DNA of 64,000 nucleotides from Kaistella sp. SH40-3 (GCF_030686865.1 NZ_JAQYUS010000001.1:186001-250000), one strand, 5' to 3'. Shown: positions 23,023 to 32,525, counted from the stretch's first letter. Notes: generated by a model from the letters alone, not told the origin. Translations and numbers: made by a program.

Positions 23023-25239
23023 CTATTTGGTTCGTGATTTAATCTCTTTATCGGCGCTGTCGATGGATCTCACTTTCTTTACTTTCTGATTTCCGAAGTT
23101 GTAAACAATGGTCAATTCGACGCCTCGGTTATATTGGTTTTGGTTTACGTAATTGTAATTTCCATTTTTCTGATAATCCTCAATAATGATTTTATTGGTA
23201 TTTAAAATATCATCAAGTCCAAGGGAGAAAGTCCATTGATTCCAAAGTTTTTTAAGGTTAAAATCTAAACTCATCAAACTGTGAAGTTGTCCCAACTCAA
23301 TTTGCTGTTTGTCAACGTAGAAATAATTCACGCCTAAAAACCACGTTTTATTTTTATCCAATTGAATATTATTATCGGTCTGAATTAATAAACTATTCGA
23401 TTTGACATTATTTTGATACAAAGGGAAAATATCTCCAGTCAGCGGATCCTGGCTTAAACTTCCGTTGTTGATATTTCTTTGAACTCCAATATTAAAATTA
23501 GAAGATAAATAGCCTTTAAAGAAACTTTTTTGCATTCCAAGCATCGCACTCATTTCCTGATTGTCTCCGAAATTCGTCCTGATATATCTTAGTTGATTCT
23601 TGCCATCAATCACACCCTGCAAAGGAACTTGCGTGATTTCATCTTTCGTCAAGGTATGGCTTAGAATTAAAAAGTAAGAACTTTTGTACATGTAAGTCAA
23701 TTCATGAGAATACACTGAAGAGGCTTTTACGAAAGGATTATTTTGGGTGTAATTAAACTCTGTCAAAACATTTCGCACTGGATTCAATTCCCAGAAACTT
23801 GGCCTTCTCATTCTGCTGGAAAACGCATAAGAAAGATTATTCTTGTCATTGATCGCATAATTCATACTCAAATAGGGCAGAAGTTCATCATAATCTCTTT
23901 TAATGTTTCGAAGGTTTTCATCTTGCGCGTTATCCGAATTTCCTTCACTTTGAGTCAATTCATAGCGCGCTCCAATTTTTCCGGAGAATTTTGGAGAAAA
24001 TACTTTCTCTACGGTTACATAAGCACCAAAGATATTTTCGTCGTAGAGAAAATGATTAGGTTCGCTCGTTAAAGAGTCTGTTATAAAATAAAACCTATCG
24101 TATTTTGTGTCATTATCGGTTTTGGTTTTATTGAAATTTCCACCGACTGAAACGGTTAAATCTTTTTTAAACTTCTGAACATAATCAGCCGTTGCCGAAA
24201 AATTATTGATGCGTTGCGGTTGTTCCTGATAAATTTTGATCACGTTCCCATCATCGTTTCCATATTGGTCAGAGGCAATGGTGAAGTTATTGGCACTTTG
24301 CAACCTTTTATAGAATAAGCCGGCAACATTCAAATTCAGTTTACTTCCCAAAGAATCGGTTTTCAATTCATAATTTAAGTTCACAGAATTATTATATGAG
24401 CGCGCATCTTCTTTACTTTTTGTCCAGGTGTATTCCGTTTCCTGTTTAACTAAATCAGTAGTTGTATTAAAAAGATTGGCCGTAGAATTATAACTTCTGT
24501 TAGCCCGCGAATTATAAGTTAAAGCCAAACTGTTTTTATCATTCAACTGATAATCAATGTTTAGGTAACCTCCTAAATTTTTATTTGGATCTGTGATTCG
24601 TCCTTCTGAACGGTTCGTTGACTCGCTGTTTCCATTTTTTAAAATATAATACTGCTCCTCAATGTTTTCGCTGGTGTTGATGTTGGTGTTAATTCCCAAT
24701 TTATCTTTTCGGTAATTTAAACTTAAACCGGCGCCGGAAGCATTATAATAATTTTGTTGATTATTCATTCTCATGCTTCCATTCAAACCATTGCTCGATT
24801 TCTTTTTAAGAACAATATTAATAATTCCGTCAGAAGATTCCACTTTATACTCACTTCCCGGCATGGTTATTACTTCGATTCTTTGAATATTTTCGGCGGG
24901 CGTATTTTTTAAAAACTGAACCAAAGATTCAGCATCCATTTGTGTTACCCGTCCGTCAATAAAAATGACCGCATTTGATTTTCCTGCAATTCTTAATGTT
25001 TTATCATCGGTTGAAGAAATCAAAGGTGTTTCTTTCAATAATCCAAAAGCGGTATTTCCTTTTGCAACAGGAGAAGCAGCAACATCATATATGAAACGGT
25101 CTGATTTTTTTTGAAAGACCTTTTTCGTCATTACGACTTCCTGAATATCTTTAACTTTCGTAGAATCAGTTTTGGTTCCTTTTTGTGCAAATGCAACAAA
25201 TCCGATGAGTAGTGAAAGAGAAATAATTAGTTTTTTCAT
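23023..25239 (-). CDS. TonB-dependent-receptor-like outer-membrane beta-barrel protein
   Basis: A 738-aa outer-membrane protein with signal peptide (to about residue 18, ending FVAFAQ). There is a short TonB-box-like region (DIQEVVMTKK) and a plug domain at about 55-155 (VIFIDGRVTQMDAESLVQFL, then IEVITMPGSEYK and GIINIVLKK). A barrel of the PF14905 type fills the rest. No N-terminal carboxypeptidase-regulatory domain is present. Such proteins take up large or scarce nutrients, but the substrate is not predictable. It has a long leader with an inverted repeat and no adjacent TonB or binding-protein gene. Confidence 0.88.
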   Translation of the reverse strand: MKKLIISLSLLIGFVAFAQKGTKTDSTKVKDIQEVVMTKKVFQKKSDRFIYDVAASPVAKGNTAFGLLKETPLISSTDDKTLRIAGKSNAVIFIDGRVTQMDAESLVQFLKNTPAENIQRIEVITMPGSEYKVESSDGIINIVLKKKSSNGLNGSMRMNNQQNYYNASGAGLSLNYRKDKLGINTNINTSENIEEQYYILKNGNSESTNRSEGRITDPNKNLGGYLNIDYQLNDKNSLALTYNSRANRSYNSTANLFNTTTDLVKQETEYTWTKSKEDARSYNNSVNLNYELKTDSLGSKLNLNVAGLFYKRLQSANNFTIASDQYGNDDGNVIKIYQEQPQRINNFSATADYVQKFKKDLTVSVGGNFNKTKTDNDTKYDRFYFITDSLTSEPNHFLYDENIFGAYVTVEKVFSPKFSGKIGARYELTQSEGNSDNAQDENLRNIKRDYDELLPYLSMNYAINDKNNLSYAFSSRMRRPSFWELNPVRNVLTEFNYTQNNPFVKASSVYSHELTYMYKSSYFLILSHTLTKDEITQVPLQGVIDGKNQLRYIRTNFGDNQEMSAMLGMQKSFFKGYLSSNFNIGVQRNINNGSLSQDPLTGDIFPLYQNNVKSNSLLIQTDNNIQLDKNKTWFLGVNYFYVDKQQIELGQLHSLMSLDFNLKKLWNQWTFSLGLDDILNTNKIIIEDYQKNGNYNYVNQNQYNRGVELTIVYNFGNQKVKKVRSIDSADKEIKSRTK

Positions 25240-25257
25240 GGTTTGAAGTTTTTAAAA

Positions 25258-25332
25258 AAAAGAAGGAAGTTGGGTTATTAGTTTTTTGAATGGTTATTCG
25301 TTTTTGGTTACTCGTATTTACTTCCTTCTTTT
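25258..25332 (-). promoter_or_regulatory. Inverted repeat in the receptor gene's 5' leader
   Basis: AAAAGAAGGAAGT (25258-25270) and its exact complement (25320-25332) enclose a 49-nt loop with three GGTTAYTMG repeats (25273, 25292 and 25306). It lies between the promoter at 25,368 and the receptor start at 25,239. It may fold in the mRNA leader and control expression. Confidence 0.5.
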
Positions 25333-25367
25333 AGTTTGGTTTTTAGTTTTGTAAGAATCTTACTATG

Positions 25368-25375
25368 CAAAGATA
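25368..25375 (-). promoter_or_regulatory. Probable receptor gene -7 element
   Basis: On the minus strand TATCTTTG fits TAnnTTTG and would give a leader of roughly 120 nt. The matching TTTG upstream is at a longer than usual spacing (26 nt). Confidence 0.5.
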
Positions 25376-25525
25376 TATAATCTTTTTAGTATTATGCAAT
25401 ACAAAGTACTGATATTAATTTTAAATAAAACTTAAATCACTGACTATCAAAGATAAAAATTTTAATAAAATATAGAAACTTACATAACACACAACTCAGG
25501 TTCTAGAAATATTACATACTAAACC

Positions 25526-25554
25526 AAAAAAAAGAGTAGAAAAATTCTACTCTT
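25526..25554 (-). terminator. Terminator of the DUF3817 gene
   Basis: On the minus strand AAGAGTAGAA pairs with TTCTACTCTT (25532-25554) and ends in T residues, 25 nt after the stop. Confidence 0.85.
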
Positions 25555-25578
25555 GATATATTATAAATTTAAAAATAA

Positions 25579-25920
25579 CTATTCCTCCCGATCGAAGCGC
25601 GCTAACTTTTTGTCCACCCAAATCGTGGCAAACGGAAAAAATGCAGCCAGCAAGGCAAATACGGTATCTTCTTCATCCCACTTATAAATTTTTCTTGCAT
25701 TGAATAGCAACAACAAATAAAGCGAGAAAAATAACCCGTGAATATTTCCGATGATGATAATATAGATCGTTGGCAAAAGTCCTTCCCTATCATAGCGAAT
25801 CCAAACCATTGCACTGAAAAGAAACACCCAAGAAATCGCCTCGGCGATACAAATTTGTTTAAACCATTTGTCGATTTGCTCCTGGCTATATTTTGCGAAA
25901 AAATTCTCGATGAACTGCAT
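25579..25920 (-). CDS. DUF3817 family membrane protein
   Basis: About 113 aa from ATG 25920. An ATG at 25962 would add 14 residues that do not fit the family start, and the chosen start has an A-rich upstream. Three membrane helices are visible: AEAISWVFLFSAMVWIRY near 25, PTIYIIIIGNIHGLFFSLYL near 50 and VFALLAAFFPFATIWVDKKL near 88. The last (A-x-x-P-F-x-T-x-W-x-D-K) is typical of DUF3817, small integral membrane proteins of unknown role. Confidence 0.8.
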   Translation of the reverse strand: MQFIENFFAKYSQEQIDKWFKQICIAEAISWVFLFSAMVWIRYDREGLLPTIYIIIIGNIHGLFFSLYLLLLFNARKIYKWDEEDTVFALLAAFFPFATIWVDKKLARFDREE

Positions 25921-26053
25921 AATAATTATTTGAAAAGACCTTATAAATAAAGTTGAGCGCAAATTTAAGGATTATAATATGGACACGAAGACAAAATATA
26001 AACATTGCTTTTGTGAACTTTCAAAAAGATCCCTTTACACTTTAGCAATATTA

Positions 26054-26079
26054 AAACTTTTATGACTTTTATGGTTAGT
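26054..26079 (+). repeat. Dispersed repeat ACTTTTATGACTTTTATGGTTA
   Basis: The second copy of the ACTTT-n-CTTTT-n-GGTTA repeat, 7 nt beyond the nadD stop, in the same orientation relative to that gene as the copy beside cutC. Confidence 0.45.
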
Positions 26080-26085
26080 AATTAA

Positions 26086-26670
26086 TTATTTATAAAAATT
26101 ACTTCCATCCAAATACTCAAAAACTTCTGGTGGCAACATCGGTCTCACATTTTTTCCATCTTTAATCATATTACGAATTTCGGTGGCAGAAAGTTCGATA
26201 ATCGGTGCTTTTATCAAAGATATATTTTCGTGTTGTAAGTATTCACTTTCTTTTTTAGACTCATCAGAAACTCTTGGATAAACAATAATGTGGTGATTTT
26301 TAATTAAAGTCTCTGCGTTCTTCCATTTGGAAAGTCCATTTAAATTATCTTCGCCCATAATTAAAGAGAACGAATATTCCGGATATTTCTCATGCAGATA
26401 AGTCAAAGTATCGATCGTATAACTTGGTATTGGCAAAGAGAACTCCACATTTGAAGCGCGCAATTTTGGGTAATTCTTCACCGCAAGTTGTACCATGTCT
26501 AAACGGTTATGATCTTTCAGTAAAGATTTTTTATCTTTAAACGGATTTTGTGGACTGACCACAAACCACAGTTCATCCATATCCGTATTTTCGATAATAT
26601 AATTTGCCAAAATTAAATGACCAATGTGAATGGGATTAAAACTCCCGAAAAATAAACCAATTTTTTTCAT
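26086..26670 (-). CDS. nadD: Nicotinate-nucleotide adenylyltransferase
   Basis: About 194 aa from the ATG at 26670, which gives MKKIGLFFGSFNPIHIGHL; an ATG at 26682 adds only four residues. NadD joins nicotinate mononucleotide and ATP in NAD synthesis. The nucleotidyltransferase T/HxGH motif is visible as HIGH at about residues 15-18, then ELWFVVSPQNPFK, and ISATEIR-type LSATEIRNMIKDG near the C-terminus. The length is normal for the family. Confidence 0.95.
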   Translation of the reverse strand: MKKIGLFFGSFNPIHIGHLILANYIIENTDMDELWFVVSPQNPFKDKKSLLKDHNRLDMVQLAVKNYPKLRASNVEFSLPIPSYTIDTLTYLHEKYPEYSFSLIMGEDNLNGLSKWKNAETLIKNHHIIVYPRVSDESKKESEYLQHENISLIKAPIIELSATEIRNMIKDGKNVRPMLPPEVFEYLDGSNFYK

Positions 26671-26962
26671 AAATAAAAGCACTTAATGATGCAAAGTTAA
26701 GCGTCATTGTAATTAAAACCACAAAGAGTTTGTCAATTTTTTTTAACCGCAAAAGAGACAAAAGTTTTATTATGTTATTAGACCAACAAAAGTTTGCAAA
26801 AGGCGATTTAGCATTAAGACTTTATATTTTTGCATTCTTTTGAAAACTTTTTTAAGATTTGATTTTTGTCTCATTTGCTGTTTAAAGATTTGTATTTTTA
26901 CGCAAATACTAATTTAATAAAGATAAAAAAATATTGCTGAACGTATAATAAACCTCGACAAA
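26671..26962. repeat. Intergenic gap with inverted copies of the GGTTAA repeat
   Basis: Gene-free. It contains two copies, inverted relative to the others, of the dispersed repeat: AAACCACAAAGAGTTTG (26716 onward) and TTTAACCGCAAAAGAGAC with AAAAGTTTTA (26742-26769). The remainder is AT-rich leader sequence for the rightward gene, with TTTG and TATTTTTA near 26,890 as a weak promoter candidate. Confidence 0.4.
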
Positions 26963-28600
26963 TTGAGTTCAAACAGAGAAACAATTTCATTGAAAATCCT
27001 ACTTTATATTTTACTGCTTTTCTCCTGTGTTTTTTTCAAAGCGCAAGTCAAAGAATATTGGCTGATCGATGTGCAGACTAATAAAAAAACACTGGCAAAA
27101 GATTCAACTTCTGCGGTGAAATTCCTGGATTCTTTAACTCAAAATTATTTTTATTTTACTGAAATTAAAAAGGTTGATAAAGAAGGTAATTCTACACAAA
27201 TCTTTTTTGATAAAGGAAAAAATTACAATCAAGCGCAAGTTCAAGTTGATGATGATGATGATATCGTTCAAAACCTTAAATACAAACCAGAATTTTTTAC
27301 CAAAAATTTAGATTCTTTAAAAAAGGAAATCAGCGAAAAATATCGAAATCAAGGTTTTGTTTTTAATCGGGTAAAATCTCAATTCAAAGGAATGAAATCC
27401 GATATTCCACAAGTTGAACTTTCGGTCATTAAAAGTGATCAAAGAAAAATAGACGGAATCGTTTTTAAAGGTTACGAGCAAGTTCCGAAACGTTTTGTGA
27501 AAAATTTAGAAAAGGAATATGTCGGAAAAAATTACCAGGAAAATACTTTAGCAAAGTTAAATCAGTCTTTGCAAAATCATCCTTTTCTACTCCTGGATAA
27601 ACCACCGCAAACTTTATTTACCAAAGATTCTACGAACATTTATCTGTTTACCCAAAAGAAAAAATCAAATTCCTTTGATGGTGTAATTGGTTTTGGAAAT
27701 GATAAAACCGAGAAGTTTACATTTAATGGAAGTCTCAATTTGAATTTTAGAAATATGTTTAATGGTTTCGAAACCGTGAATATTTTTTGGCAAAGAAACC
27801 CGGATAAAGGTCAGACTTTTGATTTGCAAACCGATATTCCGTATTTATTTAAATCGAATATTGGTGGAAATTTCAAAGTCAATATTTTCCGACAGGATTC
27901 TACTTATGCAAATGTAAAACTAACGCCAGCTTTTTATCTTCATTTAAGAAATAATCAGAAAATTGGTCTGCGTGGAACATTTGAAACTTCTACGGTTCTT
28001 GATTCTCTGTATGTTCAAGGAAGAGATTATGATAAAAAAGGAATCGGGCTTTGGTATGATTATTCCGAACCTTCTGAGGTTGAACTTTTTTTATACAAAA
28101 CCCGAATCCGTGCGGAAGCAGATTATATTACGACGAATTATACCGCAGAAAATGTCGCTGCAAATCAAACCAACCTTTTCATTTCAGGTGAAAGAAACTT
28201 TCATATTAAGGGAAATAACTATTTAAATTTAAGAGGAGAAACTGCGCTTTTAAATTCTAAAAACAATTTTGCAGTTAATGAATTATTGCGTTTTGGCGGC
28301 TGGAATTCGTTTCGGGGTTTTAATGAAAATTCGCTTTACGCAGATCTCTATTATTTCGCGACTGCGGAGTATCGTTACTTAGTTGGCAATCAGGCATTCT
28401 TCGATATCTTCGGACAATACGGAGAATTGCACAATAAAAACTTGGCACTCAAACCGAAATTATACAGTTTCGGCTTAGGCTTTAATTTTATTCTACCCAT
28501 TGGCTTGATGAGTTTTCAAATCTCAAATGGAAATGAATTTGGAAACCCGATTAAATTTGGAGATACGAAAATTCATTGGGGAATTTTGAGCAGGTTTTAA
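26963..28600 (+). CDS. BamA/TamA-like outer-membrane protein
   Basis: A 545-aa protein starting with a TTG codon; no ATG fits before the signal peptide (LLYILLLFSCVFFKAQ). An N-terminal periplasmic part has POTRA-like features over about residues 30-225 (IDGIVFKGYEQVPKRFVKNLE). It is followed by a beta-barrel of about 300 residues with the Omp85 lid-lock R-G-F motif in WNSFRGFNENSLYADLYYF and a final aromatic strand ending LSRF. Omp85 proteins insert or move proteins across the outer membrane. It is shorter than BamA and has few POTRA repeats, so a TamA-like or accessory role is more likely. Confidence 0.75.
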   Translation: MSSNRETISLKILLYILLLFSCVFFKAQVKEYWLIDVQTNKKTLAKDSTSAVKFLDSLTQNYFYFTEIKKVDKEGNSTQIFFDKGKNYNQAQVQVDDDDDIVQNLKYKPEFFTKNLDSLKKEISEKYRNQGFVFNRVKSQFKGMKSDIPQVELSVIKSDQRKIDGIVFKGYEQVPKRFVKNLEKEYVGKNYQENTLAKLNQSLQNHPFLLLDKPPQTLFTKDSTNIYLFTQKKKSNSFDGVIGFGNDKTEKFTFNGSLNLNFRNMFNGFETVNIFWQRNPDKGQTFDLQTDIPYLFKSNIGGNFKVNIFRQDSTYANVKLTPAFYLHLRNNQKIGLRGTFETSTVLDSLYVQGRDYDKKGIGLWYDYSEPSEVELFLYKTRIRAEADYITTNYTAENVAANQTNLFISGERNFHIKGNNYLNLRGETALLNSKNNFAVNELLRFGGWNSFRGFNENSLYADLYYFATAEYRYLVGNQAFFDIFGQYGELHNKNLALKPKLYSFGLGFNFILPIGLMSFQISNGNEFGNPIKFGDTKIHWGILSRF

Positions 28601-28726
28601 TTTCGCTCATAAGAGTGTTTTTTTTTAAATCCTATTTATTTAAAAGAACGACTTTCCTCACTTCATATAAAAAGATCATTAAGTTTCTTTTCTTTAAATG
28701 AACATCAATTTTTAGCAAATCTCTCC

Positions 28727-28812
28727 TAGCCCTGATTGCAGCGGTTACCCCGGAACAAACGATGGGAAAGCGATGGCGTGAGGAGTATGAGCGGAAAGCA
28801 GGTTCCCGGCTC
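28727..28812 (+). repeat. Dispersed structured intergenic repeat, copy 1
   Basis: It begins TAGCCCTGATTGCAGCGG and ends GAGCGGAAAGCAGG before the pyrG promoter. It aligns with 41,573-41,659: AGCCCyGATkG at the start and TGAGGA...CGGAmAGCrGG at the end, with a variable centre. CCTG (28731-28734) can pair with CAGG (28799-28802). Confidence 0.55.
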
Positions 28813-28837
28813 ATAAAAAATATTAACACCACCTTTA

Positions 28838-28869
28838 TTTGTCCCGTCTTGCAAAATCCATTAACTTTG
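28838..28869 (+). promoter_or_regulatory. pyrG promoter
   Basis: TTTG (28838-28841), a 20-nt spacer and TAACTTTG (28862-28869), 16 nt before the preferred pyrG start. This placement rules out the longer upstream reading frame start. Confidence 0.75.
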
Positions 28870-28884
28870 CACAAACCTAATCTA

Positions 28885-30492
28885 ATGAGTAAAAAGAACA
28901 CGAAATACATCTTCGTAACCGGCGGTGTAACTTCTTCTTTAGGCAAAGGAATTGTCTCGGCGTCACTTGGCTTACTGCTAAAATCGAGAGGATTCAATGT
29001 CACAATCCAAAAACTTGACCCTTATATTAACATCGATCCAGGAACGCTGAATCCTTATGAGCACGGCGAATGCTATGTGACTGATGATGGCGCAGAAACC
29101 GATTTGGATTTGGGGCATTATGAAAGATTTCTGAATTCTAAAACTTCTCAAAACAATAATGTAACGACCGGTAAAATCTACCAAACCGTTATTGATAAAG
29201 AAAGAAAAGGTGATTTCCTGGGAAAAACCGTGCAGGTAATTCCGCATATCACCAATGAAATTAAGCGCCGTATAAAAATGCTGGCGAAACAGAATTACGA
29301 TATCATCATCACCGAAATTGGTGGAACGGTGGGCGATATAGAATCGCTTCCTTATATAGAGAGTGTTCGCCAGTTGAAATGGGAACTGGGCGACAGCAAC
29401 TCTATGGTGATTCACCTTACGTTGCTCCCTTACCTGGCTTCTAGCGGAGAATTAAAAACAAAACCTTCTCAACATTCTGTAAGACAGTTGATGGAATCTG
29501 GAATCCAAGCTGATGTTTTGGTTTGTAGAACAGAGCATACTATTCCGAAAGAACAACGTGCGAAATTGGCGCAGTTCTGTAATGTGGCTTTGGAAAACGT
29601 AATTGAATGTAAAGATTTGGAAACGATTTATGAGGTTCCACTTTACCTGCAAAAACAGGATTTCGATGATGTAGTTTTAAAGGAGTTGAATTTAAAATCT
29701 GACAAACAAGCTGATTTAAAAGACTGGAAAACTTTCCTTAAAAAATATAAGAATCCAAAAAAATCTGTTGAGATCGCTTTGGTGGGAAAATATGTTTCGC
29801 TACAAGATTCTTACAAATCAATTGCAGAATCATTTATTCACGCTGGTGCCGATTTAGAAACCGAAGTAAGAGTACGATGGGTTTACAGTGGTGACCTCAC
29901 AGAAGACAATATCGCAGAAGCACTTCATGGAATCGACGGAATGCTGATTGCACCGGGATTTGGCGATCGTGGAATCGAAGGTAAAATTGAAGCTGCAAAA
30001 TATGCACGTGAAAATAACATTCCTCTTTTGGGAATTTGTTTGGGAATGCAGATCATGACCATTGAATTTGCCAGAAATGTGCTTGGTTACAAAAAAGCCA
30101 ACTCCATGGAATTCGACACCTCAACGCCAGAACCTGTTATTTCATTAATGGAAGATCAGAAGAATGTAGTTGAAAAAGGTGGAACAATGCGATTAGGTGC
30201 GTGGAAATGCACGTTGAAATCAGGATCAAAACTTCAGGAAATCTACGGTTCAAAAAACATTTCAGAAAGACACCGTCACCGGTATGAATTCAATTCGGAT
30301 TATAAGGACGAGTTCGAGAAACATGGTCTGGTGCCAACTGGTTTTAATCCAGAAACTGATTTGGTAGAAACACTGGAGTTAAAAGACCATTCATTCTATA
30401 TCGGTGTTCAATATCACCCAGAATATAAGAGCACAGTTGCCTCTCCACATCCTTTATTTAAAGCTTTGATTAAAGCAGCAACTAAGAAATAA
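28885..30492 (+). CDS. pyrG: CTP synthase
   Basis: 535 aa from ATG 28885 (MSKKNTKYIFVTGGVTSSLGKG), which is the family start; an in-frame ATG at 28762 lies upstream of the promoter. CTP synthase makes CTP from UTP, ATP and glutamine. The synthetase half shows FVTGGVTSSLGKG, DPYINIDPGTLNPYEHGE and ITEIGGTVGDIES. The glutaminase half shows the nucleophile in LLGICLGMQIM and a C-terminal histidine segment (GVQYHPEY). A terminator-like hairpin follows. Confidence 0.98.
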   Translation: MSKKNTKYIFVTGGVTSSLGKGIVSASLGLLLKSRGFNVTIQKLDPYINIDPGTLNPYEHGECYVTDDGAETDLDLGHYERFLNSKTSQNNNVTTGKIYQTVIDKERKGDFLGKTVQVIPHITNEIKRRIKMLAKQNYDIIITEIGGTVGDIESLPYIESVRQLKWELGDSNSMVIHLTLLPYLASSGELKTKPSQHSVRQLMESGIQADVLVCRTEHTIPKEQRAKLAQFCNVALENVIECKDLETIYEVPLYLQKQDFDDVVLKELNLKSDKQADLKDWKTFLKKYKNPKKSVEIALVGKYVSLQDSYKSIAESFIHAGADLETEVRVRWVYSGDLTEDNIAEALHGIDGMLIAPGFGDRGIEGKIEAAKYARENNIPLLGICLGMQIMTIEFARNVLGYKKANSMEFDTSTPEPVISLMEDQKNVVEKGGTMRLGAWKCTLKSGSKLQEIYGSKNISERHRHRYEFNSDYKDEFEKHGLVPTGFNPETDLVETLELKDHSFYIGVQYHPEYKSTVASPHPLFKALIKAATKK

Positions 30493-30498
30493 AAAGTT

Positions 30499-30537
30499 AG
30501 AGATAAAAGACAAAATGTTTTTTATCTCTTTTCTTTT
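30499..30537 (+). terminator. pyrG terminator
   Basis: AGAGATAAAA (30499-30508) pairs with TTTTATCTCT (30520-30529), followed by a T-rich tract. Confidence 0.7.
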
Positions 30538-30579
30538 TAAATGACCATCTAAAAAATTCTTCATTGCCAAAAATTTCAG

Positions 30580-30587
30580 TATTTTTG
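30580..30587 (+). promoter_or_regulatory. Probable yidC -7 element
   Basis: TATTTTTG fits TAnnTTTG and lies 70 nt before the preferred yidC start. A proper TTTG partner is not clear. Confidence 0.45.
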
Positions 30588-30657
30588 TCACCCAAAATTA
30601 AATGGAAAAAATTAGGTGAATTTCGATTCATCAGTTTTAAATTTCAAATCAATTAAA

Positions 30658-32472
30658 ATGCAGCAAAATAACGGTTTAGATAAAAATCAATTAATCATTT
30701 TCGCCCTCTTTTCGATGATTATTATGGGAGCCATGTTTTATTTTCAAAATAAACAGCAGACCGAACAGCAATTAAAAGAAGCAGAAAATAAAACTCAAGT
30801 AACGAAAGCAGTTCAAAATCCTGCTACAAAACCGGCAATTGCGACCAATCTAAACGACAGCGTAAAAGCAACCTCCATTCAGCAAGTTGAATTAAAGAAC
30901 AAAGATCTGACTTTAGCGATCTCTACTTTGGGTGGTCAACTTTCTACTGTTGAATTAAACGCTTATAAAGCGTATAACAAAAAAACCGATGTTAACGATA
31001 AGAAGTTGCTTCTGTTTGATAAGAATAATTCATCTTACGGCTTTCAGTTTAAAGATAAATCGGGGAAAACATTCAACACGAAAGATTTAGTTTTCGCACC
31101 GACTCAAAACGGAAATTCCGTAACGATGCAAGCGAATGTAAATGGTGCGGTCATTCAATTCATTTATACGCTATTAGATAAATACACGGTTGACTTTGAT
31201 GTAAAAACACAAGGTTTAGCACAATTGGTTTCTGATTCTAAAGCAGAATTTGTTTGGGATCTAAGCGCAAGACAAATGGAAAAAGGTCGTTCGCAAGAGC
31301 AGACTCATACCGAATTCAATTACACTTTTGATAATTATAAAAGTTTCGATTACGACGGTAGAACCACGATGGAAGAACCAAAAGAAACACTGAACTGGTT
31401 AGCAATTAAACAACAGTTTTTCTCCATGGTGATTGAGCCACAACACGGTTTCAAAAACTCCCACGGTTCTCAAGAAACAATCGAGGAAGGTGAATTTGTG
31501 AAAAAATTCAATTTCAATGGACAGGTTGATTTGGCCGCAGGCGAGTTGAATCAAAATTTCAAATGGTATTTCATGCCTTTGGATTTACCTTTGTTAAAAT
31601 CTTACGATAAAAACTTCGATGAACTGCTTCCTTTGGGTTGGTCGTTTATTGGAACACTGAACAGATGGTTCTTTATCCCGATGTATAATCTGATCTCAAG
31701 TTGGGGTCTTGCAGCAGGATGGGTAATTTTCTTAATGACGATTATTGTAAAAATCATCTTATCTCCGGTAATGTTTAAACAACATAAACTGAGTGCGATG
31801 ATGCGCGTAATTCGTCCGGAAATCGATGAAGTAAACGCCAAATACAAAAATGCTGACGCAATGAAAAAACAGCAAGAAACAATGGCTGTTTATCGGAAAG
31901 CTGGCGTCAACCAAATGGCGGGTTGTTTGCCGGGATTAATTCAGGTTCCCATTTTCTACGCCTTATTCCGCTTCTTCCCGAACATGATCGATTTACGAGG
32001 TAAGAGTTTTTGGTTTGCTAAAGATTTAACCGCGTATGATGATGTGATTAAATTGCCAATGCACATTCCACTATTAGGAGATCACTTAAGTATTTTCGCT
32101 TTGGCGTGTACGGTAGTAATTTTAATTTATACGGTAATGACCGCAGGAAATATTCAGCAACCAACGCAAGAAGGAATGCCGAATATGAAAGTGATCATGT
32201 ACATCTTCCCGATTACATTCCTATTCTTCTTGAATACGTCTGCATCAGGTTTATCTTGGTATTACTTTGTATCGAATGCGATTAATATTTTAATTATTTT
32301 GGTCATCAAATACTGGATTTTAGATGAGAAAAAAATCCACGCTCAAATTCAGATGAATAAAACTAAAGGTCCAAAACCAGAAGGTAAATTCCAGAAAAGA
32401 ATGCGTGAGATGATGGAAAAAGCACAGGAACAACAAAAAGCGCAACAACAGCAAGGCGGAAAGAAAAAATAA
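30658..32472 (+). CDS. yidC: Membrane protein insertase YidC
   Basis: About 604 aa from ATG 30658, which follows an A-rich stretch and starts MQQNNGLDKNQLIIFALFSM; a GTG at 30616 is less likely. YidC inserts proteins into the inner membrane alone or with SecYEG. It shows the N-terminal membrane helix, a large periplasmic beta-domain (about 60-350), and the conserved core of five helices (GWVIFLMTIIVKIILSPV, then MAGCLPGLIQVPIFYALFRF and LSWYYFVSNAINILI). The C-terminus is a glutamine- and lysine-rich tail. Confidence 0.97.
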   Translation: MQQNNGLDKNQLIIFALFSMIIMGAMFYFQNKQQTEQQLKEAENKTQVTKAVQNPATKPAIATNLNDSVKATSIQQVELKNKDLTLAISTLGGQLSTVELNAYKAYNKKTDVNDKKLLLFDKNNSSYGFQFKDKSGKTFNTKDLVFAPTQNGNSVTMQANVNGAVIQFIYTLLDKYTVDFDVKTQGLAQLVSDSKAEFVWDLSARQMEKGRSQEQTHTEFNYTFDNYKSFDYDGRTTMEEPKETLNWLAIKQQFFSMVIEPQHGFKNSHGSQETIEEGEFVKKFNFNGQVDLAAGELNQNFKWYFMPLDLPLLKSYDKNFDELLPLGWSFIGTLNRWFFIPMYNLISSWGLAAGWVIFLMTIIVKIILSPVMFKQHKLSAMMRVIRPEIDEVNAKYKNADAMKKQQETMAVYRKAGVNQMAGCLPGLIQVPIFYALFRFFPNMIDLRGKSFWFAKDLTAYDDVIKLPMHIPLLGDHLSIFALACTVVILIYTVMTAGNIQQPTQEGMPNMKVIMYIFPITFLFFLNTSASGLSWYYFVSNAINILIILVIKYWILDEKKIHAQIQMNKTKGPKPEGKFQKRMREMMEKAQEQQKAQQQQGGKKK

Positions 32473-32492
32473 AAGTTTTACTGATAAATATT

Positions 32493-32525
32493 AAAAAAAC
32501 GGAAGATTACCTCTTCCGTTTTTTT
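32493..32525 (+). terminator. Terminator between convergent yidC and rnhB
   Basis: AACGGAAGA pairs with TCTTCCGTT (about 32498-32520), flanked by A and T runs on either side, so it can act in both directions. Confidence 0.85.

Noticed and set aside
28762-28884. In-frame upstream start extending CTP synthase by 41 residues
   Set aside because: It lies upstream of the good promoter at 28838-28869 and inside a dispersed repeat; the family starts at MSKKNTKY.
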